Positions 17,413 to 25,153 of a stretch of 64,000 nt of DNA are shown here, piece by piece; positions within the stretch are counted from its first letter, which is position 1; each line of letters opens with the position of its first letter. The notes under the pieces are model-generated. The model saw only the letters and a program-made list of their open reading frames with translations, made no database searches and had not been told where the DNA came from. The translations under genes were made by a program, and so were the position numbers. Origin of the DNA: Ga0077555 sp046154645 (GTDB lineage Bacteria; Pseudomonadota; Alphaproteobacteria; Rhizobiales; Hyphomicrobiaceae); the NCBI GenBank assembly GCA_046154645.1, contig JBJXDZ010000060.1:17416-81415 (forward strand), in the 5' to 3' direction.

Positions 17413-17715
17413 TGCGCATTCCGGTGAAGGCGACCACCGTTTCCAGTCGATGACGACCACCCGTTCCGGTCCATGGCGACCAGGGTAACTGGGCTGTGCA
17501 CGGGCGTGATGAACGCCGTTGGGTGATCTGCGAATCAGCCGGACCTCGCTCCTCATTCCAGAGGAGCGGTGATGGCCCAATCGAGATTACCCATGCGCAA
17601 GATCCGCGATGTGCTCCGGCTGTCAGCTGCCGGTCTCTCCAAGCGTCTTATCGCCGCCAGCCTCGGCATCGGACCGACAGCTGCCGGGGCGTGTCTCCGC
17701 CGGGCGCGCGCAGCC
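17413..17715 (+). mobile_element. IS21-family left-end remnant with IstA N-terminal fragment
   Basis: Three imperfect direct repeats with the core TTCCGGTnnATGgCGACCA start at 17419, 17441 and 17464, spaced 22 and 23 bases; this resembles the multiple transposase-binding repeats at IS21 ends. A TG at 17413 could be the element tip. About 90 bases on, an ATG at 17572 with a GAGGAG ribosome binding site starts the IstA helix-turn-helix (RLPMRKIRDVLRLSAAGLSK), which breaks off after about 48 residues. The rest of istA, istB and the right end are absent. Confidence 0.75.
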
Positions 17716-18465
17716 AAGATGCATATTGGATTGATCGGCGGCATCGGACCGGCCGCCACTGTTTTCTACTACGAGCGGATCGTGAAGGCGTTCGACGAAG
17801 CTCAAGAGCAACTTGAGCTCACGATTGCACACACCAGCGCTCGGATGCTGTCGGCGAACGTCCGCGCTGGTCGCGTCGAAGAACAGGTCAGTGAGTATGT
17901 CCGGGTGACACGGCAGCTCGCGGCGGCGGGAGCGGACGCCGTCGCGATCACTTCCATGGGCGGGCATTTCTGTGTCCAGCAATTTGCTGCCGTATCGCCC
18001 TTGCCGATCATCGATGGCCCGACAGCCGTCGCAGACAAGCTGAAAGCGATGGGACTGGATCGCATCGGCATCCTTGGCACCCGTGTCGTCATGCAGACGG
18101 CACTTTACGGCTCGCTCTGCGATCTGCACCCTGTGGTGCCGAGTGGCGCCCTGTTGGAGCGGGTGAACGACGACTACGTAGCCATGGCTATCGTGGGCAC
18201 AGCGAATGCCGACCAGCGTCAGCGCCTACTGGACGCCGGCGAGCGCCTCGTCCGGAACCATGGCGCCAGCGCTATTCTGCTCGGTGGCACGGACTTGAAC
18301 CTCGTGTTCAAAGAGGATCTCGGTCTGAGCTATCCCGTGATCGACAGTGCCGCCGTGCATGTCGACGCCATCGTCGCATCGCCGAGATCCGCCGCCATGT
18401 CGACGCCATGGTTAGGCCCGGCGATGTGTTATGCCTGCCGACATCACCGCGCGTGGCCCCCTTGA
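17569..18465 (+). CDS. Aspartate/glutamate racemase fused to an IstA helix-turn-helix fragment
   Basis: A 298-residue frame in which residues 1-49 are the N terminus of an IS21 IstA transposase and residues 51-270 are an Asp/Glu racemase-family protein. The racemase starts at MHIGLIGGIGPAAT (17719) and has ADAVAITSMGGHFCV (normally Cys or Thr of the first catalytic site lies near here), IGILGTRVVMQT and ASAILLGGTDLNLVF. The second catalytic Cys position reads GGT, as in some non-canonical members, so activity is uncertain. The only good ribosome binding site is that of IstA. The last 28 residues after HVDAIV run out of frame through an amidase fragment. Confidence 0.7.
   Translation: MMAQSRLPMRKIRDVLRLSAAGLSKRLIAASLGIGPTAAGACLRRARAAKMHIGLIGGIGPAATVFYYERIVKAFDEAQEQLELTIAHTSARMLSANVRAGRVEEQVSEYVRVTRQLAAAGADAVAITSMGGHFCVQQFAAVSPLPIIDGPTAVADKLKAMGLDRIGILGTRVVMQTALYGSLCDLHPVVPSGALLERVNDDYVAMAIVGTANADQRQRLLDAGERLVRNHGASAILLGGTDLNLVFKEDLGLSYPVIDSAAVHVDAIVASPRSAAMSTPWLGPAMCYACRHHRAWPP
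18358..18409 (+). repeat. 14-bp direct repeat at the racemase/amidase junction
   Basis: CATGTCGACGCCAT occurs at 18358-18371 and again at 18396-18409. The first copy encodes HVDAI at the racemase end; the second encodes HVDAM in the amidase fragment, in another frame. The repeat probably marks a deletion joint or a slipped duplication. Confidence 0.65.
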
Positions 18466-18677
18466 AGGACAGCCCGATCGACAAGATCGAGGTCGAGTAC
18501 CGCGAGCAGGCCATGTGGCTTTTGTGCATCGCCGGCCTCAATGGGTTGCCGCAGATCAGCCTGCCGCTGGGATGCCTGGATGGTCTACCGCTGGGCTTGT
18601 CGATTGCCGGGCCGCGCGGTAGCGATCTGGCGCTGCTGGCGCTGACGCGCAAACTGATGTCAAATAGGCATTCCTAA
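18378..18677 (+). pseudogene. Amidase-signature protein, C-terminal fragment
   Basis: About 100 residues matching the C-terminal part of amidase-signature hydrolases: PGDVLCLPTSPRVAPL, then MWLLCIAGLNGLPQISLPLG, LDGLPLGLSIAGPRGSDL and LLALTRKLM. The catalytic Ser-Ser-Lys region lies in the missing N-terminal two thirds. The start is lost at the racemase junction, so no product is expected. The parent gene probably belonged upstream of the glutamine amidotransferase operon, since amidases are common neighbours in nitrogen-compound catabolism, but that is inference. Confidence 0.8.
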
Positions 18678-18700
18678 GACCCACGATAGGAGCCCTGTGG

Positions 18701-19597
18701 ATGTGCGGGATCGTCGGCCTGTTTTTGAAGGACAAGAGACTGGAGCCCGAATTGGGACGGCTGACGGCCGCGATGCTGCACGAAATGCGGGGCCGCGGGC
18801 CGGACAGCGCCGGGTTTGCCGTCTATGGCGGCGAGGATGCGGGGGTCTCCAAGATCTGTGCGGTTCGCCGCGTGGCGCAGATCGACTGGTCCGAGGTCGC
18901 AGAACGGCTGGCAGCGGCAACCGACTGCAAGATCGACGTTCGTGTGCTCGACGATCACGCCGTCTTCAAGACGAAAGGCGACGGCGACACCGCCCGCAAA
19001 TGGCTGATCGACAACGTGCCGGAAGCGACTATCCTGAGCCAGGGACAGTCAGTGGAGATCTACAAGGGCGTCGGTGATCCGGATATCATCTCGCAGCGAT
19101 TGAAGCTTGCCACGCTGACTGGCTCGCACGCCATTGGCCACACGCGCATGGCGACCGAGAGCGCGGTGACGATTGCCGGCTCGCACCCCTTCTCAACCGG
19201 GAACGACACCTGCCTTGTGCACAATGGCTCGCTCTCCAACCACAACCGCCTGCGGGAAAACCTGCGCCGGCACGGCGAGCGGTTCCAGACCGAGAACGAT
19301 ACCGAGGTGGCCGCGGCCTATCTTTCCTGGCGCATGAAATCAGGTGACACACTCACCAAGGCATTGGAGCGCTCCCTCGACGATCTGGACGGGTTCTACA
19401 CGTTCGTCGTTGGCACCCGTGACGGTTTCGCCGTGCTCCGTGATCCAGTGGCCTGCAAGCCGGCGGTGATGGCGGAGACCGACGCCTGGGTCGGTTTCGG
19501 CTCCGAGTTCCGCGCTCTGGCGGCGCTCCCCGGCATCGACAAGGCCCGCATCTGGGAGCCGGAACCAGCCACGGTCTACGCCTGGAGCCGGAACTGA
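18701..19597 (+). CDS. mgsA: Class II glutamine amidotransferase, GlxB / N-methylglutamate synthase subunit A
   Basis: A 298-residue Ntn-type glutaminase domain protein. Cys2 in MCGIVGLF is the nucleophile that releases ammonia from glutamine; GRGPDSAGFAVYG, AIGHTRMATESA and LVHNGSLSNHNRLR are the standard active-site strands of the GATase II fold. It corresponds to the N-terminal third of the glutamate synthase large chain made as a separate polypeptide. With GlxC and GlxD homologues downstream it should form N-methylglutamate synthase or a GltB-like enzyme. First gene of a five-gene unit, with three bases to the next gene. Confidence 0.88.
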   Translation: MCGIVGLFLKDKRLEPELGRLTAAMLHEMRGRGPDSAGFAVYGGEDAGVSKICAVRRVAQIDWSEVAERLAAATDCKIDVRVLDDHAVFKTKGDGDTARKWLIDNVPEATILSQGQSVEIYKGVGDPDIISQRLKLATLTGSHAIGHTRMATESAVTIAGSHPFSTGNDTCLVHNGSLSNHNRLRENLRRHGERFQTENDTEVAAAYLSWRMKSGDTLTKALERSLDDLDGFYTFVVGTRDGFAVLRDPVACKPAVMAETDAWVGFGSEFRALAALPGIDKARIWEPEPATVYAWSRN

Positions 19598-19600
19598 CAG

Positions 19601-20326
19601 ATGACGAATGCCATCGAACGAAGCGCTGCCGCTCCGGGACTGGGCCGCAACACGACACTTGATTTCCAGACATCATCATTGCGGGAGATCAACGATCTCC
19701 TGCAATCGGCAACGGCCGGGGACTTCCTGGTCCGCAATCCTCGCGGTGCCCACGCGCTAGCCGCCGGACTCGACGGCGACATCGAGGTCACCATCGATGG
19801 CCACGCCGGCTATTACTGCGGCGGCATGAACAAGCGGGCTCAAATCATCATCAAGGGTAATGCCGGGACAGGCGTGGCCGAGAACATGATGTCAGGCCGC
19901 TGCCACGTCCACGGCGACGCCTCGCAATCAGCCGGCGCCACCGGTGTGGGCGGGCTGCTGGTGATCGACGGCAACGCCTCGGCCAGGCTCGGCATCTCGC
20001 TGCGCGGCCTCGATATCGTGGTCAAAGGCTCGATCGGGCACATGGCCGCGTTCATGGCCCAGGCCGGCAACATCGTCGTGCTCGGCGATGCCGGCGAGGC
20101 GCTCGGCGACAGCATCTATGAAGCCCGCATTTTCGTGCGTGGCAAAGTCGCGAGCCTCGGCTCAGACTGCATCGAGAAAGAGATGCGCGAGGAGCATCGC
20201 GTCATCCTGCGCCGGCTGCTTGACGCGGCGGGCTGCGGTCCTGAGGTCAAGGTCGACGACTTCAAGCGCTATGGCTCGGCCCGCAAGCTCTATCACTTCA
20301 ACATCGACAATCTCGGAGCCTACTGA
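19601..20326 (+). CDS. mgsB: GlxC / N-methylglutamate synthase subunit B (GltB C-terminal-like)
   Basis: A 241-residue protein with the right-handed beta-helix repeats of the GltB C-terminal (GXGXG) domain, also seen in FwdC. Repeating strands such as GDIEVTIDGHAGYYCGGMNK, GRCHVHGDASQSAGATGVGG, GNIVVLGDAGEALGDSIYE and the closing EEHRVILRRLL match GlxC proteins. It acts as the structural module between glutaminase and synthase subunits. It starts three bases after mgsA and is followed, 12 bases on, by an unexpected Uma2 gene. Confidence 0.88.
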   Translation: MTNAIERSAAAPGLGRNTTLDFQTSSLREINDLLQSATAGDFLVRNPRGAHALAAGLDGDIEVTIDGHAGYYCGGMNKRAQIIIKGNAGTGVAENMMSGRCHVHGDASQSAGATGVGGLLVIDGNASARLGISLRGLDIVVKGSIGHMAAFMAQAGNIVVLGDAGEALGDSIYEARIFVRGKVASLGSDCIEKEMREEHRVILRRLLDAAGCGPEVKVDDFKRYGSARKLYHFNIDNLGAY

Positions 20327-20338
20327 CAGGTTGCGTCC

Positions 20339-20911
20339 ATGCTGAAGCCGAAGTCACGACCGGCCACCTATGCCGACCTCGAAGAACTGCCCGCCAACAT
20401 GGTGGGCCAGATCCTGTTCGGGGTGCTGCACGCGCATCCGCGGCCGGCGCCCAGGCATGGATTGGCGGCCAACGAACTCGGCACAGAACTGACACTCCCG
20501 TTTGGCCGAGGCCGCGGTGGCCCTGGAGGGTGGATCTTCATGGTCGAGCCAGAACTTCATCTGGGTCCCCATGTTGTGGTTCCGGACATTGCCGGCTGGC
20601 GGCGCGAGCGGCTGACGCCGTTCCCAGCGACTGCCTTTGTCGAGACGCCATCGGACTGGCTAGCCGAGATCCTATCGCCGTCGACGCAGGCGATCGACCG
20701 CACCGACAAACTCGCCGTCTATGCGGAGTACGGGGTCAAGCACTGCTGGTACGTCGACCCGGTCGCGAAGACGCTCGAGGTGCTGGCTCTGACCAGCGGC
20801 AAATGGCAGATCGCGGCCACCTTCAAGAATGCCGATCCGGTGACGGCACCGCCATTCGAGGTCCACACGTTTGCGCTGGATGTCCTGTGGGCACCAGAGG
20901 CGGGGGCTTGA
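20339..20911 (+). CDS. Uma2 family (DUF820) putative endonuclease
   Basis: A 190-residue Uma2-type protein with the PD-(D/E)XK-like core: VVVPDIAGW near residue 79 supplies the PD, WLAEILSPSTQ near residue 108 the E, and KLAVYAEYGVKHCWYVDP the conserved helix and strand. Uma2 proteins are common in cyanobacteria and scattered elsewhere, with no proven role. It is inserted between mgsB and mgsC with gaps of 12 and 4 bases, so it must be translated from the same message, yet it is not a usual member of this operon. Confidence 0.85.
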   Translation: MLKPKSRPATYADLEELPANMVGQILFGVLHAHPRPAPRHGLAANELGTELTLPFGRGRGGPGGWIFMVEPELHLGPHVVVPDIAGWRRERLTPFPATAFVETPSDWLAEILSPSTQAIDRTDKLAVYAEYGVKHCWYVDPVAKTLEVLALTSGKWQIAATFKNADPVTAPPFEVHTFALDVLWAPEAGA

Positions 20912-20915
20912 TCAA

Positions 20916-22256
20916 ATGAGCAGCGACGACAAATACCGTTGGATACATACTCCGCCGCGCGAATCGGCCACCTTCGACCGGGCCAGCATTGCCGAGATCC
21001 ATCGCGCCGCAGCGACCGGGATCTACGATATCCGCGGCTTCGGCGCCAAACGGAAGTTGCCGCATTTCGATGACCTGCTCTTTCTGGGTGCCTCGATCAG
21101 CCGCTATCCGCTGGAAGGCTATCGCGAGAAGTGCGGCACCAACGTCGTGCTTGGCACGCGGCATGCCAAGACGCCGATCGAGATCAAGATCCCGATCACC
21201 ATTGCCGGCATGAGCTTCGGCGCGCTGTCGGGACCGGCCAAGGAAGCCCTGGGGCGCGGCACGTCGGCCGTCGGCACCTCGACGACGACGGGCGATGGCG
21301 GCATGACTCCGGAAGAGCGCGCTGCCTCGAAACTGCTCGTCTATCAGTATCTGCCATCACGCTATGGCATGGAGCCGGACCAGTTGCGCCGCGCCGATGC
21401 TATCGAGATCGTGGTCGGTCAAGGCGCCAAGCCCGGAGGCGGCGGCATGCTGCTTGGCCAGAAAATCTCCGACCGCGTGGCGGCGATGCGCACGCTACCG
21501 GCCGGCATTGACCAGCGCTCGGCCTGCCGGCATCCGGATTGGACGGGGCCTGACGATCTCGAGATCAAAATTCTCGAGTTGCGTGAGATCACGCGATGGG
21601 AAAAACCGATCTACGTCAAGGTGGGCGCGGCGCGGCCCTACTACGACACGGCGCTTGCGGTGAAGTCCGGCGCCGACGTGGTGGTGCTCGACGGCATGCA
21701 GGGGGGCACGGCTGCGACGCAGGACGTGTTCATCGAGCATTGCGGCATTCCGATCCTCGCCGCCATTCGGCCGGCCGTGAAGGCGCTGACCGAACTCGAC
21801 ATGCACCGCAAGGTACAGCTCATCGTGTCGGGCGGCATTCGCAATGGCGCCGACGTGGCTAAGGCGCTGGCGCTCGGCGCCGACGCCGTCTCGATCGGCA
21901 CGGCGGCGTTGATCGCGCTCGGCGACAACCATCCCCGCTGGGAGGAAGAGTATCGCAAGCTCGGCACCACGGCCGGCTGCTACGATGATTGGCACGAAGG
22001 TCGCGACCCGGCCGGCATCACGACGCAGGATCCAGAGCTGACCAAGCGGCTCGATCCGGTGGCCGCCGGCAAGCGCCTCGCCAACTATCTCTCGGTGCTC
22101 ACTCTCGAGTGTCAAACGATCGCCCGCGCCAACGGCAAGAGCCACGTGCACAACCTCGAGCCGGAGGATCTCGTTGCCTTGACCATCGAGGCCGCGGCCA
22201 TGGCGCAGGTGCCGCTCGCCGGCACGGACTGGATTCCCGGACGGGGCAAAGAGTAA
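20916..22256 (+). CDS. mgsC: GlxD / N-methylglutamate synthase subunit C (FMN glutamate synthase domain)
   Basis: A 446-residue FMN-binding glutamate synthase-type barrel. Visible features are IKIPITIAGMSFGALSGPAK, the glycine-rich GQGAKPGGGGMLLGQKI, VVVLDGMQGGTAATQD and IVSGGIRNGADVAKALALGA, the FMN phosphate site. It should join ammonia or methylamine to 2-oxoglutarate-derived substrate in concert with MgsA and MgsB. Homologous subunits are called GlxD in Rhizobium. The ATG at 20916 is chosen over 20871 because it follows the Uma2 stop by four bases and starts the conserved sequence. Confidence 0.9.
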   Translation: MSSDDKYRWIHTPPRESATFDRASIAEIHRAAATGIYDIRGFGAKRKLPHFDDLLFLGASISRYPLEGYREKCGTNVVLGTRHAKTPIEIKIPITIAGMSFGALSGPAKEALGRGTSAVGTSTTTGDGGMTPEERAASKLLVYQYLPSRYGMEPDQLRRADAIEIVVGQGAKPGGGGMLLGQKISDRVAAMRTLPAGIDQRSACRHPDWTGPDDLEIKILELREITRWEKPIYVKVGAARPYYDTALAVKSGADVVVLDGMQGGTAATQDVFIEHCGIPILAAIRPAVKALTELDMHRKVQLIVSGGIRNGADVAKALALGADAVSIGTAALIALGDNHPRWEEEYRKLGTTAGCYDDWHEGRDPAGITTQDPELTKRLDPVAAGKRLANYLSVLTLECQTIARANGKSHVHNLEPEDLVALTIEAAAMAQVPLAGTDWIPGRGKE

Positions 22257-22278
22257 AGAGCTGAGGAGAGGGGCCGAC

Positions 22279-23577
22279 ATGTCACTTGCCGCAACTGCCA
22301 AGAGCCAAGGCATCAAGTATTTCCTGATCTCGTTCGTTGATCTCTTCGGCGTCATGCGGGCCAAGCTGGTGCCGGCGACGGCAATCGATCAGGTGGCAAG
22401 GGCCGGCGCCGGATTCGCAGGCTTCGCCGCCTGGTTCGATATGACGCCGGCGCATCCCGACGTCCTCGTCATCCCCGATCCAGGCACCGTCATCCAACTG
22501 CCGTGGAAGCCCGAGGTCGCCTGGGTCACCGGCGATCTGATCATGGACGGCAAGCCGGTCGAGCAGAACCCACGCCAGGTGCTCAAGCGCGTCATGGCCG
22601 ATGCGGCGCGGGATGGCTACGAGATGAAGACTGGCGTCGAGTGCGAGTACTTCCTGATTTCGCGCGACGGCACAGCCATCTCCGACGGCTCCGATACACA
22701 GGCAAAACCCTGTTACGACCAGCAGTCCCTGATGCGCCGCTACGACGTGATCAAGGAAATTTGCGATGCCATGATCACACTCGGCTGGAACCCCTACCAG
22801 AACGACCACGAGGACGCCAACGGCCAGTTCGAGATGAACTGGGAGTACGACAACTGCCTAAAAACCGCCGATCGGCACGCGTTCTTCAAGTTCATGGTCA
22901 AGTCCATTGCCGAGACGCACGGCCTGCGCGCGACGTTCATGCCGAAGCCGTTCGCCAATCTGACCGGCAATGGCTGCCATGCGCACGTGTCGCTGTGGTC
23001 GGACGCGGGCCAGTCGCTGTTTTCAGACGAAGGCGGCGAGCTTGGTCTGTCGCAGTTGGCGTATCACTTCATTGGCGGCGTGATTCATTCCGCCGACGCA
23101 CTTGCAGCCTTGACCAATCCGACCGTCAACTCCTACAAGCGCATCAATGCGCCGCGCACGCTGTCCGGAGCCACCTGGTCGCCCAACACCGTCACCTACG
23201 CCGGCAACAATCGCACGCACATGATACGCATTCCGGACGCAGGCCGCTTCGAATTCCGATTGGCCGACGGCGCCGCCAATCCCTATCTCCTGCCCGCCGG
23301 GCTGCTGGCCGCAGGCATGGATGGCATTCGCAACCGGCGCCATCCCGGCAAGCGGCTCGACATCGACATGTATGCGGAGGGGCACTTGGTGAAAGACGCC
23401 AAGCGTCTACCGTTGAACATGCTTGATGCACTGCGCAACCTGGACGCATCCAGCATCCTCAAGAGCGCTCTTGGGGAGGCGACGGTTTCATCTTACCTCA
23501 AACTGAGACATGCCGAGTGGAACGACTATGCGCGTCACCTCACCGATTGGGAGCGGCAGACCACACTGGATTGTTGA
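22279..23577 (+). CDS. glnT: GlnT-type glutamine synthetase / gamma-glutamylmethylamide synthetase
   Basis: A 432-residue member of the glutamine synthetase superfamily, GlnT/GmaS branch. The catalytic core shows VECEYFLIS, NDHEDANGQFEMNWEYDN, FMPKPFANLTGNGCHAHVSL (the NGxGxHxH-like metal site) and the Arg-rich FRLADGAANPYLLPAG. It ligates glutamate with ammonia, or with methylamine to give gamma-glutamylmethylamide, which the MgsABC partner could convert to N-methylglutamate. No N-methylglutamate dehydrogenase genes (mgdABCD) are present in the window, so methylamine use is likely but not shown. It lies 22 bases after mgsC in the same operon. Confidence 0.88.
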   Translation: MSLAATAKSQGIKYFLISFVDLFGVMRAKLVPATAIDQVARAGAGFAGFAAWFDMTPAHPDVLVIPDPGTVIQLPWKPEVAWVTGDLIMDGKPVEQNPRQVLKRVMADAARDGYEMKTGVECEYFLISRDGTAISDGSDTQAKPCYDQQSLMRRYDVIKEICDAMITLGWNPYQNDHEDANGQFEMNWEYDNCLKTADRHAFFKFMVKSIAETHGLRATFMPKPFANLTGNGCHAHVSLWSDAGQSLFSDEGGELGLSQLAYHFIGGVIHSADALAALTNPTVNSYKRINAPRTLSGATWSPNTVTYAGNNRTHMIRIPDAGRFEFRLADGAANPYLLPAGLLAAGMDGIRNRRHPGKRLDIDMYAEGHLVKDAKRLPLNMLDALRNLDASSILKSALGEATVSSYLKLRHAEWNDYARHLTDWERQTTLDC

Positions 23578-23711
23578 GTGCGCGGCGCAGCGCCGCAGGT
23601 GCGACTCCGATAGCCGGCTGAGAATTGAGGACGATAACCCTGCGTTTTTCTGCTTTTGTATGCAAAATTTCTAAATGTTGACTTGACGGAAGAAATCGCG
23701 AGACAAGCGGG

Positions 23712-24431
23712 TTGGTAACGTCATCCCGTGAGTCTGTGCTGTTGGATACCCAAAGTGCCCTTTCACTGATTCTTTCCGGCGATCCGACGCTGTTCGCGAT
23801 CGTGCGTCTATCGCTGCTCGTTACGTTGTCGGCGACACTGCTGGCCGGCCTCATCGGTTTGCCGTTGGGAGCCGTCGTTGCCCTCACCCGCTTCCCGGGC
23901 CGGGATGCGACGATTGTCGCGTTGAACGGCATGATGGGATTGCCCCCCGTGGTCGTCGGACTGCTGGTGTTTTTGGCTCTGTCCCGCTCTGGTCCGTTTG
24001 GGTTCCTCGGCATCCTGTTCACAGCCAAGGCCATGATCATCGCACAGGCCGTGCTGATCACGCCGATCATCGCCGCGTTGACCCGACAGGTGATCGAGGA
24101 CTTGTGGGGCGAGTATCGCGATGAATTCACGGCTATGCAGGTGGGGCCGGTGCAGCGGGTACAGGCCCTGCTCTGGGATGCTCGCTTCTCTCTGGTGACG
24201 ATCCTGCTTGCGGGATTCGGTCGGGCCGCCGCAGAGGTCGGAGCGGTGATGATCGTCGGTGGCAACATCGACGGCTTCACGCGTGTAATGACGACGACTA
24301 TCGCGCTTGAAACTTCGAAAGGCAATCTCGCGCTCGCGATCGGGCTCGGCTCTGTGCTGATCGGAATAATTCTCGGTGTCAATACGCTCGCCTGGGCTGT
24401 CCGGCAATGGTCGGAGCGCCATGCGGGATAA
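23712..24431 (+). CDS. tupB: Tungstate-type ABC transporter permease TupB
   Basis: A 239-residue ABC permease with five or six membrane helices. The EAA-type cytoplasmic loop reads GPVQRVQALLWDARFSLVTI, and GFGRAAAEVGAVMIVGGNI is characteristic of TupB/WtpB proteins for tungstate or molybdate. The annotated TTG start at 23712 is uncertain; a GTG at 23736 is possible. The next gene overlaps its end by 11 bases. With TupC and TupA it forms a complete importer, probably feeding tungsten or molybdenum cofactor enzymes. Confidence 0.87.
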   Translation: MVTSSRESVLLDTQSALSLILSGDPTLFAIVRLSLLVTLSATLLAGLIGLPLGAVVALTRFPGRDATIVALNGMMGLPPVVVGLLVFLALSRSGPFGFLGILFTAKAMIIAQAVLITPIIAALTRQVIEDLWGEYRDEFTAMQVGPVQRVQALLWDARFSLVTILLAGFGRAAAEVGAVMIVGGNIDGFTRVMTTTIALETSKGNLALAIGLGSVLIGIILGVNTLAWAVRQWSERHAG

Positions 24432-25137
24432 TCTCGACATACCCCCGCCCATGTTGCGGCCCGTCGTGCTGCTCTCCGGCATTGTCGTTTGCGCCGGCGC
24501 GACGACGATTCTGGACCGCATTACGCTGCAGATCAGCATGGGCCTGCCCACCGCAATTGTCGGTCCGAACGGCTCCGGCAAGACCACGCTGTTGCGCGTC
24601 GTGATGGGTCTTGTCGCGCACCATGCCGGAGCCATCCAGGCCGACGTGGGTTCAAGGGCCATCGTCTTTCAGAAGCCGGTGATGTTGCGTCGGACTGCCG
24701 CCGAAAACATCGCCTTCGCGCTGAGGGCAGCCGGACAAGCGACTGATCAAGTTGCCATTGCCAGCCTCCTCGATCAGGTTGGACTGGCCGAGTTGGCAGA
24801 CCGCCCCGCACGGCGTCTATCAGGCGGTGAGCAGCAACGCCTCGGCATCGCCCGGGCACTTGCTCGCCGGCCACGGCTTCTGCTGCTGGATGAGGCCACA
24901 GCCAGCCTCGATCCGGCGCAAGCCAAGATCATTGAGGATCTGATCGGCTCCATCGCCCGCGCTGGCGTCAAGGTCGTGTTTGCGACGCATGATCTGGGAC
25001 AGGCGCGTCGCCTCGCGGGTGACATCGTGTTCCTGGTCAAGGGCCAAGTCGCCGAGCATGCACCGACGGACCGATTCTTCGCCAACCCCGCAAGTGAGGC
25101 TGCACGCCGCTTTCTCGCGGGTGAACTCGTCATCTGA
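24421..25137 (+). CDS. tupC: Tungstate-type ABC transporter ATP-binding protein TupC
   Basis: A 238-residue ABC ATPase that powers the importer. Walker A is IVGPNGSGKTTLLR, the signature is RRLSGGEQQRLGIARAL, Walker B is LLLLDEATASLD and the switch His is in VVFATHDLGQAR. The ATG at 24421 lies inside the end of tupB, giving an 11-base overlap typical of coupled ABC subunits. It lacks the C-terminal TOBE/molybdate-binding domain of ModC, which supports the TupC assignment. Confidence 0.88.
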   Translation: MRDNLDIPPPMLRPVVLLSGIVVCAGATTILDRITLQISMGLPTAIVGPNGSGKTTLLRVVMGLVAHHAGAIQADVGSRAIVFQKPVMLRRTAAENIAFALRAAGQATDQVAIASLLDQVGLAELADRPARRLSGGEQQRLGIARALARRPRLLLLDEATASLDPAQAKIIEDLIGSIARAGVKVVFATHDLGQARRLAGDIVFLVKGQVAEHAPTDRFFANPASEAARRFLAGELVI

Positions 25138-25153
25138 AACAGGGAGATAAGCC

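Noticed and set aside
23578..23711. ModE-type or molybdenum-cofactor riboswitch before tupB
   Set aside because: The AT-rich patch lacks the ModE palindrome and I could not draw a convincing riboswitch structure.
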